Source: JBBRHQ01 sp963840235 (GTDB lineage: Bacteria > Actinomycetota > Thermoleophilia > Solirubrobacterales > 70-9). Taken from it: a stretch of 64,000 nt of DNA. A program made the position numbers and the translations under genes. This document shows positions 54,417 to 62,138 of the stretch, piece after piece; position 1 is the first letter of the stretch, and every line of letters begins with the position of its first letter. The notes under the pieces are model-generated. The model was given only the letters and a program-made list of their open reading frames with translations, made no database searches and was not told the DNA's origin. The stretch spans positions 62,001-126,000 of the forward strand of contig CAWIYC010000003.1 of NCBI GenBank assembly GCA_963840235.1, in the 5' to 3' direction.

Positions 54417-54446
54417 AAAAGGGGCGGCCTTCGGGCCGCCCCTTTT
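54417..54446 (+). terminator. Strong Rho-independent terminator
   Basis: A 13-bp stem (AAAAGGGGCGGCC with GGCCGCCCCTTTT) closed by a TTCG tetraloop and ending in a T-run, 23 nt after the stop of the first secreted protein gene. Confidence 0.92.
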
Positions 54447-54595
54447 CCTGGCATGCCCCCGGCCGACCGCAACTTCTCCCGGTTCGTCCGGTTATGGGGT
54501 TGGGCGGGCCGCACCTGCGCACGGACTGGTGGAAGCATCGCGACAGGGAGCCGGGAGAACGGCGTCACGGGGCGCCAGGACCAAGGAGGAATCAG

Positions 54596-55408
54596 ATGCG
54601 AAAGCGTTTCGTATGGACTCTGGGCCTGGCCCTCGCACTCGGCGTCGCCGCCGTGGCGCAGGCTGCCACGGACAACACGCAGACGATGAAGGTCACGGTG
54701 ACTCCGGGCAAGCAGCCGAAGACCAAGTACGGCAAAGCGAAGCTGAGGAGCGTGACCACCACCGGAACCACGGGTTCCGGCGCCTTCGCGATCACGCCGG
54801 TGACCAAGGCGCAGATCTTCTACGACAAGGACGTCAAGTTCGACACCAAGGGTCTGAAACAGTGCAAGACCGACCTTGCCGGGACGACCACCCAGGCCGC
54901 CCTGGCAGCCTGCGGCAAGGCCAAGGTCGGCAGCGGGCAGGCGAAGGTGAAGATCGCCGGCGATCCGGCCAACCCCGATACCGTCGCCAAGATCACCGCC
55001 TTCAACGGCAAGCCGGTCGGCGGCAAGCCGGTGATCCTGCTGCACACCCGCGTCGACGCGATCGCCTCGACCACGGTGCTGGTCGGCAAGCTGAACAAGA
55101 CCAACGGCAAGTTCGGCTGGCGGCTCGACGTGGTCGTGCCGCCGCTCCCCGCCGCGACCGCGACGACGGTCTTCGACGTCACCGTCCAGCACAAGCCCGT
55201 GATCACCAAGCGCAAGAAGACGATTCGCCGCCATGGCAAGCGGATCAAGAAGACGATCAAGACCAAGCATTTCTACGTCAGCTCCAAGTGCTCACACCGG
55301 ACATGGAGCTACAAGGGCACGTTCTTCTACAAGAGCGACCCCCTCGACCCGACCCCGAACTCCGGGTCGCTGGGCGCCACCTCGCAGCAGAGTTGCACGG
55401 TCAGGTAG
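54596..55408 (+). CDS. Secreted protein of unknown function, copy 2
   Basis: A 270-residue paralogue of the gene at 53629. The signal peptide is identical, and the upstream GGCGCCAGGACCAAGGAG is shared with copy 1, so the duplication includes the ribosome-site region. It differs mainly by a strongly basic insertion near residues 205-230 (TKRKKTIRRHGKRIKKTIK) before the C-terminal cysteines. The central KFDTKGLKQCKTDLAGTTTQ and ITAFNGKPVGGKPVILLHTR blocks are nearly unchanged. Function unknown; the basic loop might bind an acidic surface polymer. Confidence 0.78.
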   Translation: MRKRFVWTLGLALALGVAAVAQAATDNTQTMKVTVTPGKQPKTKYGKAKLRSVTTTGTTGSGAFAITPVTKAQIFYDKDVKFDTKGLKQCKTDLAGTTTQAALAACGKAKVGSGQAKVKIAGDPANPDTVAKITAFNGKPVGGKPVILLHTRVDAIASTTVLVGKLNKTNGKFGWRLDVVVPPLPAATATTVFDVTVQHKPVITKRKKTIRRHGKRIKKTIKTKHFYVSSKCSHRTWSYKGTFFYKSDPLDPTPNSGSLGATSQQSCTVR

Positions 55409-55432
55409 CTGGTCAAGCGCTGAGCGTCTCGA

Positions 55433-55457
55433 GAAGGGCGGCCTCGGGGCGCCCTTC
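55433..55457 (+). terminator. Hairpin terminator after the second secreted protein gene
   Basis: An 8-bp stem (GAAGGGCG with CGCCCTTC) and 9-nt loop, 24 nt after the stop, followed by a weak T-rich stretch. Confidence 0.65.
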
Positions 55458-55497
55458 CATTTGCCTCGAAGCGATGCGCCTGGCCGGCGCCCGCCGC

Positions 55498-57528
55498 CTA
55501 GCTCGGCCCGCGTGGCCCGGCCGGCAGTCCGGCGGAGAGGTTGCGGTTCCATTCCACCCAGGCGACCCCGCTGCGTCCGTCCGCCGCGGCGACCCGGCAC
55601 ATCGCCCGGGGGAAGTGGGTCTGGCGGCCATCGGGCGCCTCGAGGCGCAGCGGGCCGAACGCGGTCGGCCTTACCTCCAGTGGGAGCTCTCCCGGCCCGA
55701 GGTCGATCCGCGCGGCCGTGATCAGGCCGTCGGGGCCGACCTCCTCGGAGGCGCTGACTCCGTCGAGCTCGCTCACCCCGCCACCCGGGGGTTGCAGGTA
55801 GCCGAGGCCGAGGGACGGCGCGCCGGGGAGCCGGAACTCGACACCGTGGAAGCGGGTGCCGTCGTCGAGGTGGCCGGCGCACCACATCCACTCCGCGGAC
55901 CACCAGTCGCGCGTTCCCCAGGAGTGGTCGCGCTGGCCTACGGCGCGCAGCTCGATCTCCTCCTCTCCGACCCGCAGAAGCCCGGAGACCCGGCAGGGAA
56001 TCTCGTAGCGCGTGGCGACGCGATATGCGTAGGGCTCGCCCAATGTCTCCCAGAGGAGGTCGAGCTCGACATTCAGCGGCCGGCCGGCCTCCCCGCGCAG
56101 GAGCCCGGAGGGGTCGTCATGGGCCTCCCCGGTCGCCCCGAGCCGAACGCGGTAGCGCTCCAGGGCGGCCTCGCAGTTCTGCTCGAACCGGAGCACGCGC
56201 CCGGCCACGGCCAGTTCCTCGCCGCCTGGCAGCGGGGCCTCGAAGTCGATCACCGCGATAGTCGGGCGCTGCGGACCGCAGATGAAGGCGGTGAGCCAGG
56301 AGACGCCGAGGTTGGGGTAAAGGCCGAGCCGCGACCAGACTCCGGTTGCCCCGTCCTCGGAGATCGCGTCGAAGTACCAGCTCTCGTTCCACAGCTGCTC
56401 GGGCCCGGCGGGGTGACGGCCCTCGTCGGCAGGCTCGGGGCGCAGGGGCGCCGGGCGACCGCTGCCCGGCTGCGGCAGCAGATCGAGGGCGTCGAGGTCG
56501 AGCGCCTGCTGGGCGTGGCGGGCCAGCGTCGTCATGAACATCTCGTCGCCGCGCCCGGTGCGCTCGACCAGCATCGCCGGGGCGACGGCCATCAGGATCC
56601 CCAGGAAGCACTGGCGCCGGTAGTCGGCCCAGCAGTCCTCCCAGGAGAGGCTCTCGACCCCGTGCGAGCGCAGCGCCCGGTGGTATTCGCGCACCAGGTC
56701 GGTTTCGTGGGCGCGCCGAAGCTCGAGCGGCAGGCCGCCGCCGAGGAAGTAGCAGGCGTCCGTCATCGCCGGTCCCCAACCGACCGTCTGCCAGTCCACC
56801 ACCGTGAATGGCCGCGGGCTCTTCGCTTCGCCGAAGAGGAGGTTGTCGAGGCGGAAATCGCCGTGGACGAGGCCCAGCGGCGGCCGGCGGTCGGCTATCC
56901 AACCGTCGAGGCTGGCGACGAAGCGCTCGCAGACGGCCCGGTGCTCGGCGGAGACGCGGTCTCCGTAGCGCTCGAGGAAGGCCGGTAGGAGCTGGGTCAG
57001 CAGTGCCTGGTTCAACGGCATCTCCTGGTTCAGCCAGGGTGTCGCCCCGAGCTCGGAATCGGCGAAGACCGGGGCGTGGAGCCGCGCCAGCTCGCGCATC
57101 GCCAGCTGGGCCTGCCCGAGGTCACAGCCGGCGATCTGATCGCCTTGGACTGCAGGCGCCACGTCCTCGAGCACCAGAGTGAACCAGCCCTCGTCGGGGT
57201 CGAGCAGTGCCGCATGGCAGACGGGCAGCGGGCCGCCCAGCCGCGGTGCCAGCTCGCGATAGAACCGGATCTCGCGCTCGTAGGCCCCCAGGGCGACGCC
57301 GGTGCCGCGGCTGTTCGGGTCGGCCGAGGCGAGCTTGAGGACAACGCTGGCAGGCCCCGCGTCGTCCCGGCGCTCGTACCCGAGGAGGACGCGGTGGTTC
57401 TGGCTCATCTGCCCGGTTCCGATCTCCTCGGTCTCGAAGTCGGCGACCGAGCCGGTCCCGAGCACGGACTCCAGCCACGGCGCTGTCAGCTCTTCCAGGT
57501 TGCGCAGGAAGGGAGCGTCGATGTTCAT
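55498..57528 (-). CDS. Kinase-like phosphotransferase fused to a lipocalin-like (CrtC/DUF7064-type) domain
   Basis: A 676-residue two-domain protein. Residues 1 to about 350 are an APH/EcKL-type small-molecule kinase, with VVLKLASADP, TLVLEDVAP, the catalytic loop LVHGDFRLDNLLF and the metal loop TVVDWQTVGWGP. From about 370, ELWNESWYFDAI-like sequence (EQLWNESWYFDAIS) opens a beta-rich domain with QRDHSWGTRDWWSAEW and GVAWVEWNRNL, typical of DUF7064/hydroxyneurosporene-synthase-like lipocalins. These halves usually occur as separate actinobacterial proteins. The ATG overlaps the anti-sigma stop, so it is part of the sigma operon. A lipid-like or sterol-like substrate is a guess. Confidence 0.78.
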   Translation of the reverse strand: MNIDAPFLRNLEELTAPWLESVLGTGSVADFETEEIGTGQMSQNHRVLLGYERRDDAGPASVVLKLASADPNSRGTGVALGAYEREIRFYRELAPRLGGPLPVCHAALLDPDEGWFTLVLEDVAPAVQGDQIAGCDLGQAQLAMRELARLHAPVFADSELGATPWLNQEMPLNQALLTQLLPAFLERYGDRVSAEHRAVCERFVASLDGWIADRRPPLGLVHGDFRLDNLLFGEAKSPRPFTVVDWQTVGWGPAMTDACYFLGGGLPLELRRAHETDLVREYHRALRSHGVESLSWEDCWADYRRQCFLGILMAVAPAMLVERTGRGDEMFMTTLARHAQQALDLDALDLLPQPGSGRPAPLRPEPADEGRHPAGPEQLWNESWYFDAISEDGATGVWSRLGLYPNLGVSWLTAFICGPQRPTIAVIDFEAPLPGGEELAVAGRVLRFEQNCEAALERYRVRLGATGEAHDDPSGLLRGEAGRPLNVELDLLWETLGEPYAYRVATRYEIPCRVSGLLRVGEEEIELRAVGQRDHSWGTRDWWSAEWMWCAGHLDDGTRFHGVEFRLPGAPSLGLGYLQPPGGGVSELDGVSASEEVGPDGLITAARIDLGPGELPLEVRPTAFGPLRLEAPDGRQTHFPRAMCRVAAADGRSGVAWVEWNRNLSAGLPAGPRGPS

Positions 57529-58229
57529 GCGGGGGCGCGCATCACCGACTTGCCGGAGTGCCCCGGGTCGCCGTCATCGCGCTCGACCGAGATGTCGAGG
57601 TAGTGGTAGCGGCCGGGATTCTCCGGCAACGGCACGGTGATGGTCGCGTCGCCGGAGGCCGGGACCTCGAACGCCCCGAGCGAGACGAGGTCGTTCGCGG
57701 TGTTCATCAGCCAGAGCTCGTAATAGGTGCCCGGGGCACTCGGCTGCATCCCCTTGAGCTCGACCTGCGCCTCCCTGGTGCCGGTCGAGGCCAAGACCGC
57801 GGTTCCGGTGGCGCCCGCGTCGGCGACGCCGACGGGCTCGAGCGTGACATTGCGGCCGCTGACGGTCTCGCTTCCGCCGCCAGAGTCGAGGGCGACCCCG
57901 ACCACGACGCCCGCTCCGAGCAGTGCGATTGCGAAGGCCGTCGCGATAGCCGGGCGAAGGCTGAAGGGTGCGCGCAGGAAGCCGAACGAGCGGCTCTCGG
58001 CGCTCCCGCGTTTGGGCGCGACCGCCTCGGCGGGCAGCTGCAGCGGCGGTGGCTCGATCTCCTCCCAGGCCTCGGGGGGAAGCCGGCGCAGGTTGTTGAC
58101 CACCGGCCGCAGGCGCTCGACCTCCGCCCGGAAATCGGCGTCTTCCCGCATCAGCCGCTCGGCCTCGAGCAACTCCTCGGGGGAGAGCTCGCCGAGCAGG
58201 TAGTCGGAGACGTCGATCGGTCGGCTCAT
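57525..58229 (-). CDS. RskA-type anti-sigma factor
   Basis: A 234-residue membrane anti-sigma factor. The cytoplasmic N-terminus (DYLLGELSPEELLEAERLM) should hold the sigma factor; a single membrane helix follows (IATAFAIALLGAGVVVGVAL, about 105-125), then an extracytoplasmic RskA domain with YYELWLMNTANDLVSLGAFEV. There is no zinc-binding HxxxCxxC, as in RskA. The start ATG 58229 overlaps the sigma gene stop, the usual coupling. Release of the sigma factor would need regulated proteolysis. Confidence 0.87.
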   Translation of the reverse strand: MSRPIDVSDYLLGELSPEELLEAERLMREDADFRAEVERLRPVVNNLRRLPPEAWEEIEPPPLQLPAEAVAPKRGSAESRSFGFLRAPFSLRPAIATAFAIALLGAGVVVGVALDSGGGSETVSGRNVTLEPVGVADAGATGTAVLASTGTREAQVELKGMQPSAPGTYYELWLMNTANDLVSLGAFEVPASGDATITVPLPENPGRYHYLDISVERDDGDPGHSGKSVMRAPA

Positions 58230-58873
58230 GTCTCTCCCTCGGCCTCGATCAGCCCGCGCAGCCTCTCGAACGCCCGCACCATTCGCATCTTCACGGTGCC
58301 GAGCGGCATTCCCGTCTCCTCGGCGATCTCCCTCTGGCTCAGCTCGCGGTAGAAGCGCAACCGCAGCAGCTCCGACTCCTCCGGGGGAATCCGGCGCAGA
58401 AGCTCGGCGATCCGCCAGCGCTCCGCCAGCTGCGCGGGGGAGTCGGGCCCCTCCTCGGCTGCCTCCGCCAGGGCGACGGGAGAGGTCGGGTCGTGAGGTT
58501 CGGGTATCCGCTTGCGCAGGTGATCGATCGCACGGCTTCTGGCGATGGTCATGATCCAGGTGAAGAGGCCGGCGCGCTCGGGGTCGTAGCCTTCGCCGCG
58601 CTGCCACACCTCGAGAAAGACCTGCTGCTGGACGTCCTCGGCGGCAGCACGGTCGCCTATCGTCTTCACCAGGTAGCCGAAGACGGCACCTCCGTAGGTC
58701 TCGTAGGCCTGCTCGAGCGCAGCCGGTTCGCGCCTGCGAAGCCCGGTGGCGATCTTCTCCTCGGCGCGGGGCCTCTCGATGTCGCCGGACGGTCCCAGAA
58801 AGCGGAAATCTAGGGACTTACCGCGGGCCATTGCACCTCGGCCGGGTCGAATCGCCAGATGTGCCGCGCTCAT
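58226..58873 (-). CDS. ECF RNA polymerase sigma factor (SigK-like)
   Basis: About 215 residues. Region 2 has ALEQAYETYGGAVFGYLVKTIG, EDVQQQVFLEVWQ and FTWIMTIARSRAIDHLRKR; region 4 has LRRIPPEESELLRLRFYRELSQREIAEETGMPLGTVKMRM in pieces typical of ECF factors. ATG 58873 is preferred because AGGAG lies 7-8 nt upstream; another ATG at 58879 is too close to it. It should control its own operon and, together with RskA, respond to an envelope signal. Confidence 0.9.
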   Translation of the reverse strand: MSAAHLAIRPGRGAMARGKSLDFRFLGPSGDIERPRAEEKIATGLRRREPAALEQAYETYGGAVFGYLVKTIGDRAAAEDVQQQVFLEVWQRGEGYDPERAGLFTWIMTIARSRAIDHLRKRIPEPHDPTSPVALAEAAEEGPDSPAQLAERWRIAELLRRIPPEESELLRLRFYRELSQREIAEETGMPLGTVKMRMVRAFERLRGLIEAEGET

Positions 58874-58899
58874 CGTCATCTCCTGCCCATGGATACGGA

Positions 58900-58931
58900 G
58901 AGCGGGCCGGGCGCGGATGCCCGGCCCGCTC
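58900..58931 (-). terminator. Hairpin between the lipoprotein and sigma factor genes
   Basis: A perfect 13-bp stem (GAGCGGGCCGGGC with GCCCGGCCCGCTC) and 6-nt loop, just after the lipoprotein stop and before the sigma gene on the same strand. It may end or limit read-through into the sigma operon. Confidence 0.65.
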
Positions 58932-58940
58932 CCAAGCCGC

Positions 58941-59540
58941 TCAGCCGGACGCGGTCACCGTAACCGTTCCGATCGCGAGCCCCTTGCTGAAGAGGCTGAC
59001 GCCGAAGGCATCGTTGAGCGCCTTCGCCGCCTGCGCGGTAAGTGACGCCTTGATGCCGGAAGCGACGATCACCCCGCCGCTGGTCGACTTCTTCAGGCCG
59101 CTGAGGTCGAGGCTCAGGGTCGGCAGCTCGGCCCCTCCCGCGGTCGAGGTCAGGGTCCCGTCGGTCGTGTCGACGACGAAGTCGGTGAGCTTGACCTGGG
59201 TTCCTCCTGCCTCAAAGTCGAGGCCACCGCTGTGGTCGATCGTCCCCGCGAGCGTCTCCGGGTCGACGCTGCCTCCGGTGATCGGGAAGGCTATGCCGTC
59301 GCCCCTGGCGGTCGCCGGGGCGATCGGAGTGACGCTGACCTTGTTGTCGGTCAGGACCATTGCCGTCGCCGGGTCGAGGACGAGAGTCGTGTACTTGCCC
59401 GTCAGGTCCAGTTTCTGCGGCGCCGCCGTCGAGGCGCTGCTGTCGCTGCTGCCGCTGTCGCTTCCGCAGGCGACGAGTCCCGCCGCAAGCGCGACCAGGG
59501 CAACCGCCATAGGCGCTGTTCGTCGCAGTCTCATGCTCAT
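58941..59540 (-). CDS. HtaA-like lipoprotein
   Basis: A 199-residue lipoprotein. The signal ends in the lipobox GLVAC (Cys near 25), then a Ser-rich linker. The mature part (TLVLDPATAMVLTDN, ITGGSVDPETLAGTIDHSGG, LTDFVVDTTDGTL, SLFSKGLAIGTVTV) follows the layout of HtaA-domain surface proteins common in this class of actinobacteria. The start ATG 59540 has AAGGAGGAAT upstream. It is next to the sigma/anti-sigma operon and could be a target or sensor partner, but this is not shown. Confidence 0.8.
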   Translation of the reverse strand: MSMRLRRTAPMAVALVALAAGLVACGSDSGSSDSSASTAAPQKLDLTGKYTTLVLDPATAMVLTDNKVSVTPIAPATARGDGIAFPITGGSVDPETLAGTIDHSGGLDFEAGGTQVKLTDFVVDTTDGTLTSTAGGAELPTLSLDLSGLKKSTSGGVIVASGIKASLTAQAAKALNDAFGVSLFSKGLAIGTVTVTASG

Positions 59541-59651
59541 TTCGGATTCCTCCTTCGCTGGGTCCGCGGCCGCTTGTGCAGCCGCGCCTGTCGTTCGGCG
59601 ACTTCTACGAGGGAGGAGGAGGGGTGGTTGGGAAATCCGCGCGGGAGAGGA

Positions 59652-59735
59652 TGCGGCTGAGAGGAGTCGAACCTCCACGTCCCGAAGGACACAGGCACCT
59701 GAAGCCTGCGCGTCTACCAGTTCCGCCACAGCCGC
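59652..59735 (-). tRNA. tRNA-Leu (anticodon CAG)
   Basis: The reverse strand folds into a cloverleaf with acceptor GCGGCTG/CAGCCGC, anticodon stem CAGGC/GCCTG with loop TTCAGGT (anticodon CAG), a long variable arm (GTCCTTCGGGAC region) as in leucine tRNAs, and TTCGACT in the T loop. The 3' CCA is not encoded. Confidence 0.95.
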
Positions 59736-59807
59736 GGGAGCAGGCAATTTAGCGGTCCCGGTGATGTCCACGGGGCTCGGCCTCCCGCTACAATCGCAGC
59801 CGTCCGC

Positions 59808-59880
59808 GCCGCTATCGTCTAGGGGACTAGGACGCCGGATTCTCAGTCCGGAAACCGGGGTTCGAATCCCCGTAGCGGTG
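59808..59880 (+). tRNA. tRNA-Glu (anticodon CTC)
   Basis: Cloverleaf with acceptor GCCGCTA/TAGCGGT (a G-U pair at the end), anticodon stem CCGGA/TCCGG with loop TTCTCAG (anticodon CTC), and GGTTCGAATCC in the T arm. CCA is not encoded. A terminator follows. Confidence 0.95.
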
Positions 59881-59887
59881 CCTCACC

Positions 59888-59909
59888 AAACCGCGCTGCA
59901 GCGCGGTTT
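59888..59909 (+). terminator. Terminator of tRNA-Glu
   Basis: A 9-bp stem (AAACCGCGC with GCGCGGTTT) and TGCA loop, followed by CTTCATTT. Confidence 0.85.
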
Positions 59910-59921
59910 CTTCATTTCAGC

Positions 59922-60128
59922 GGCGGACGGCAGGGCCCCAAGAAGCCCGATTTGCAAACGAAATGCAAACGAGCGGGCGCCGCCGGAAATCAGGGCCGCA
60001 ACCGTGGCCACGTCGAGTCCGGCCGCCGGTGGCGAGTAGCGCACCCCGGCCACCAGGCCGAAGCGACCCGGCGCTGGCGTGCCGAGCACCCGGAGCGCGT
60101 GGCGGCCGACCGCACCCGGAAGCGGTGA
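59922..60128 (+). other. Possible decayed end of a mobile gene downstream of tRNA-Glu
   Basis: An open frame without a start codon that ends at TGA 60126-60128. It encodes repeated tryptophan/arginine blocks (RRWRVAHPGHQAEATRRWRA then EHPERVAADRTRKR), similar in style to the helical repeats of phage-type HNH proteins. Just before it is the direct repeat TGCAAACGA (twice, 12 nt apart). tRNA genes are common integration sites, so this may be a leftover of an inserted element. No integrase gene is present. Confidence 0.3.
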
Positions 60129-60151
60129 GCGCTCTGACCGTCGCGGCGCCG

Positions 60152-60544
60152 CTACTCCGACAGCCCGGCGGCTTCGAGGGCTTCCGCTCGATCAAGAAAG
60201 CTTTGCGCCTGACTGATCAGTCCATCTCTGAACGCGACGAGGTGGCACCACGTCCAGTCCACCGGAGGGGCACCCGCGGAGACCCCGTGGAACCGGGTAA
60301 TGCCCAGTGCCCTGTCGTCGAGGTCAATGATCTCCTCGACGTCGATCGAGACCTCGTCATAGATCCAGAGCTTTCTCAACCAGCGGCGAACGTTCTCCTT
60401 GCCGTTGTGCCTTCCCCCGCCGGGAAAGCGCGGGTCGCTGATCCAGACGATGTCATCGGTTACCAGCTCCAAGAACCCGTCGGCTCCTCGGACCTCAGCG
60501 AGCTGGTAGACCACCCGCACGATCTCCACGTTCTCCTGCGACAT
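60152..60544 (-). CDS. SnoaL-like/NTF2-fold protein
   Basis: A 130-residue protein beginning MSQENVEIVRVVYQLAE, the typical opening of a very large family of small SnoaL-like proteins in this group of actinobacteria. FLELVTDDIVWISDPRFPGGG and GAPPVDWTWCHLVAFRDGLI outline the cone-shaped alpha+beta fold, which can be an isomerase, cyclase or ligand-binding protein. No catalytic set can be assigned. The start is fixed by the conserved opening. Confidence 0.82.
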   Translation of the reverse strand: MSQENVEIVRVVYQLAEVRGADGFLELVTDDIVWISDPRFPGGGRHNGKENVRRWLRKLWIYDEVSIDVEEIIDLDDRALGITRFHGVSAGAPPVDWTWCHLVAFRDGLISQAQSFLDRAEALEAAGLSE

Positions 60545-61044
60545 CGCCCGCGCAGTATCGCTCACGGCGGACGAGCGCTCTAGGTCGGGGGGCTCCAGCA
60601 GGCACTGAGGAAGCTGGGCGAAAAGGTCCAGGCTGGTTGAGATCCCCACAAACCCTGGAAGGAGTCTGGGCTGCGGAGCGTTTCCTCGAGGCAATACGCA
60701 CCCTGGCCCACATGGTCGGTCCAGCGAGCCAGGGCGGATTGACCGGGGAGCCCTTCCCACAGGGAGGAGGGGCTCCCCGCTTTCTTGAGGGTGGTCGGGC
60801 TCGACTTGGTCCCAATGCGCTGCGAAAAAATGGCGCTCGCAGAAGTTGGAGTTGCCTCTGGAAAGCCAATCCCGGCCGAGCCGGGGCCGTCCGGGCTTCA
60901 TTCAAACGCACGCTCACCCCGAAATGGCCGGCGTACACACACAGCCCGCTACCGAGGGTGCCAGGAGCAGTCGGCACGATGGCGAGCCCGAATAGGATGT
61001 GCCGACCCGCGACAGCCGTGGGCCTACCCGAGAGGATGTGAAGT
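60545..61044. other. 500-bp stretch without a supported gene; contains a hairpin at 60745-60778
   Basis: Open frames here lack ribosome sites and recognisable sequence. A 9-bp perfect stem (GGGGAGCCC with GGGCTCCCC, 16-nt loop) followed by GCTTTCTT could terminate a plus-strand transcript. The rest holds the upstream region of the lipoprotein gene at 61045; no clear promoter was seen. Confidence 0.5.
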
Positions 61045-61434
61045 ATGCGAGGACATCGTTGGTACGCGACCGTGGGATTCACCGCGCTGTTCGCCTTCGC
61101 TCTGATCGCAACCGGATGCGGCGGTGGCGGAGGCGACTCCACGGCGACAACGACATCCCCCAACGCCGGTGCCCAACAAGAGCTCGACTCGGCTATCAAG
61201 TCTTGCCATAACGAGGCCCAACAGCTCGGCGGTACTGCCGGAACAACTCTGGACAACACGTGCACTTTTGTCGGCACCGGGGCGCAGCAGGTTCTCAGCA
61301 GCGGGAGCGCCAACGCAAAGCAGGAGCTCTCAAGTGTGGCGAGTGGCTGCCGCAAGGCGGTCGGGCAGCTCCCCCCGGGCCAGGCTCAGGACGCGCTCTC
61401 GAAGGTCTGCGACGCCATCGCAAGCGCCTATTAG
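61045..61434 (+). CDS. Small lipoprotein
   Basis: A 129-residue exported lipoprotein. The signal (TVGFTALFAFALIATGC) has its lipobox Cys near residue 25, followed by a Gly/Ser/Thr linker. The mature part is helical with three to four cysteines (SAIKSCHNEAQQL, TLDNTCTFVG, ASGCRKAVGQL, ALSKVCDAIA), probably in two disulfides. AGAGGATGTG lies before the ATG. No family was recognised. Confidence 0.75.
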   Translation: MRGHRWYATVGFTALFAFALIATGCGGGGGDSTATTTSPNAGAQQELDSAIKSCHNEAQQLGGTAGTTLDNTCTFVGTGAQQVLSSGSANAKQELSSVASGCRKAVGQLPPGQAQDALSKVCDAIASAY

Positions 61435-61521
61435 GGGCGGCCCTTGATACCTGCCGTGGCGTGGCAAGCCGAATCGCTGCCACCCGCGCCCCCCCGGTCG
61501 GCACCGCTCCGAGGAGGAAAA

Positions 61522-61871
61522 ATGGTCACATCTGTCTCCGGGGGGGACTGCGGCCGGATAGGTTCGCTCGGGTGCTCTTCACCTTTCTCATCGAGGGCAG
61601 GGGCCTGGGGGTCGCCCTGGCGGAGATGGAGCGCTCGGACGAGGTGAGGGTGATCGGGCCCCACATCGGAAGACATTTCTCTGCAGACCCAAAGGCCGAC
61701 GAGGAGCGGATCGTGGTTACGGCCCGGGCCGAGACCGTGGCGGCGGCGCAGGAGTTGCTCTGGGCCTATCTTCAGCCGGAAAGCAATTATGCCGTGAGCG
61801 TTGGTCTCCTGAAGCTTGGTAGGCCGGAGCCGCAGGCCACCACGGGGAGGAAGCGGGGTCGCCGCGGATGA
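61522..61871 (+). CDS. Possible small protein with a frame break in a G-run
   Basis: ATG 61522 has an excellent site (GAGGAGG) but its own frame soon loses coding character, while the neighbouring frame encodes RVLFTFLIEGRGLGVALAEM, ADEERIVVTARAETVAAAQE and LLWAYLQPESNYAVSVGLL. Adding one G in the seven-G run near 61546 would join them into about 116 residues. The alternative is a GTG start at 61572. No family recognised. Confidence 0.4.
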
Positions 61872-62138
61872 GTTGCGGCAGCGGGTCCTGGGCACGCTCG
61901 AGCAGGTGATCACCGGCCGGCTTCGCAGCGCCTGCTCGACCTGGGAATGATGCTCCAGGCTGGACTCCCCGGCCCCGCGACCCACCGCGGTAGGCACACA
62001 CCCAGGGGTAGGACACCTGAGGTGGTCGCGATCTAGCCCCTGGGTCCCTTGTTTGCCCTGCTCCTGCGGGGTTTAGTGGCCGCAACGGACCGGCTCCAGT
62101 CCGACCGGCAAACGTCAATTGCAGGAGGGGGTACAGCA

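Noticed and set aside
54412..56988. A long plus-strand open frame of 858 codons
   Set aside because: It crosses the second secreted-protein gene in another frame and the antisense of the kinase fusion; its product is Arg/Gly/Ala-rich low-complexity sequence typical of high-GC shadow frames.
60637..61041. A plus-strand 134-codon frame upstream of the small lipoprotein
   Set aside because: It has no ribosome site, crosses a terminator-like hairpin at 60745-60778 and encodes no recognisable segment.
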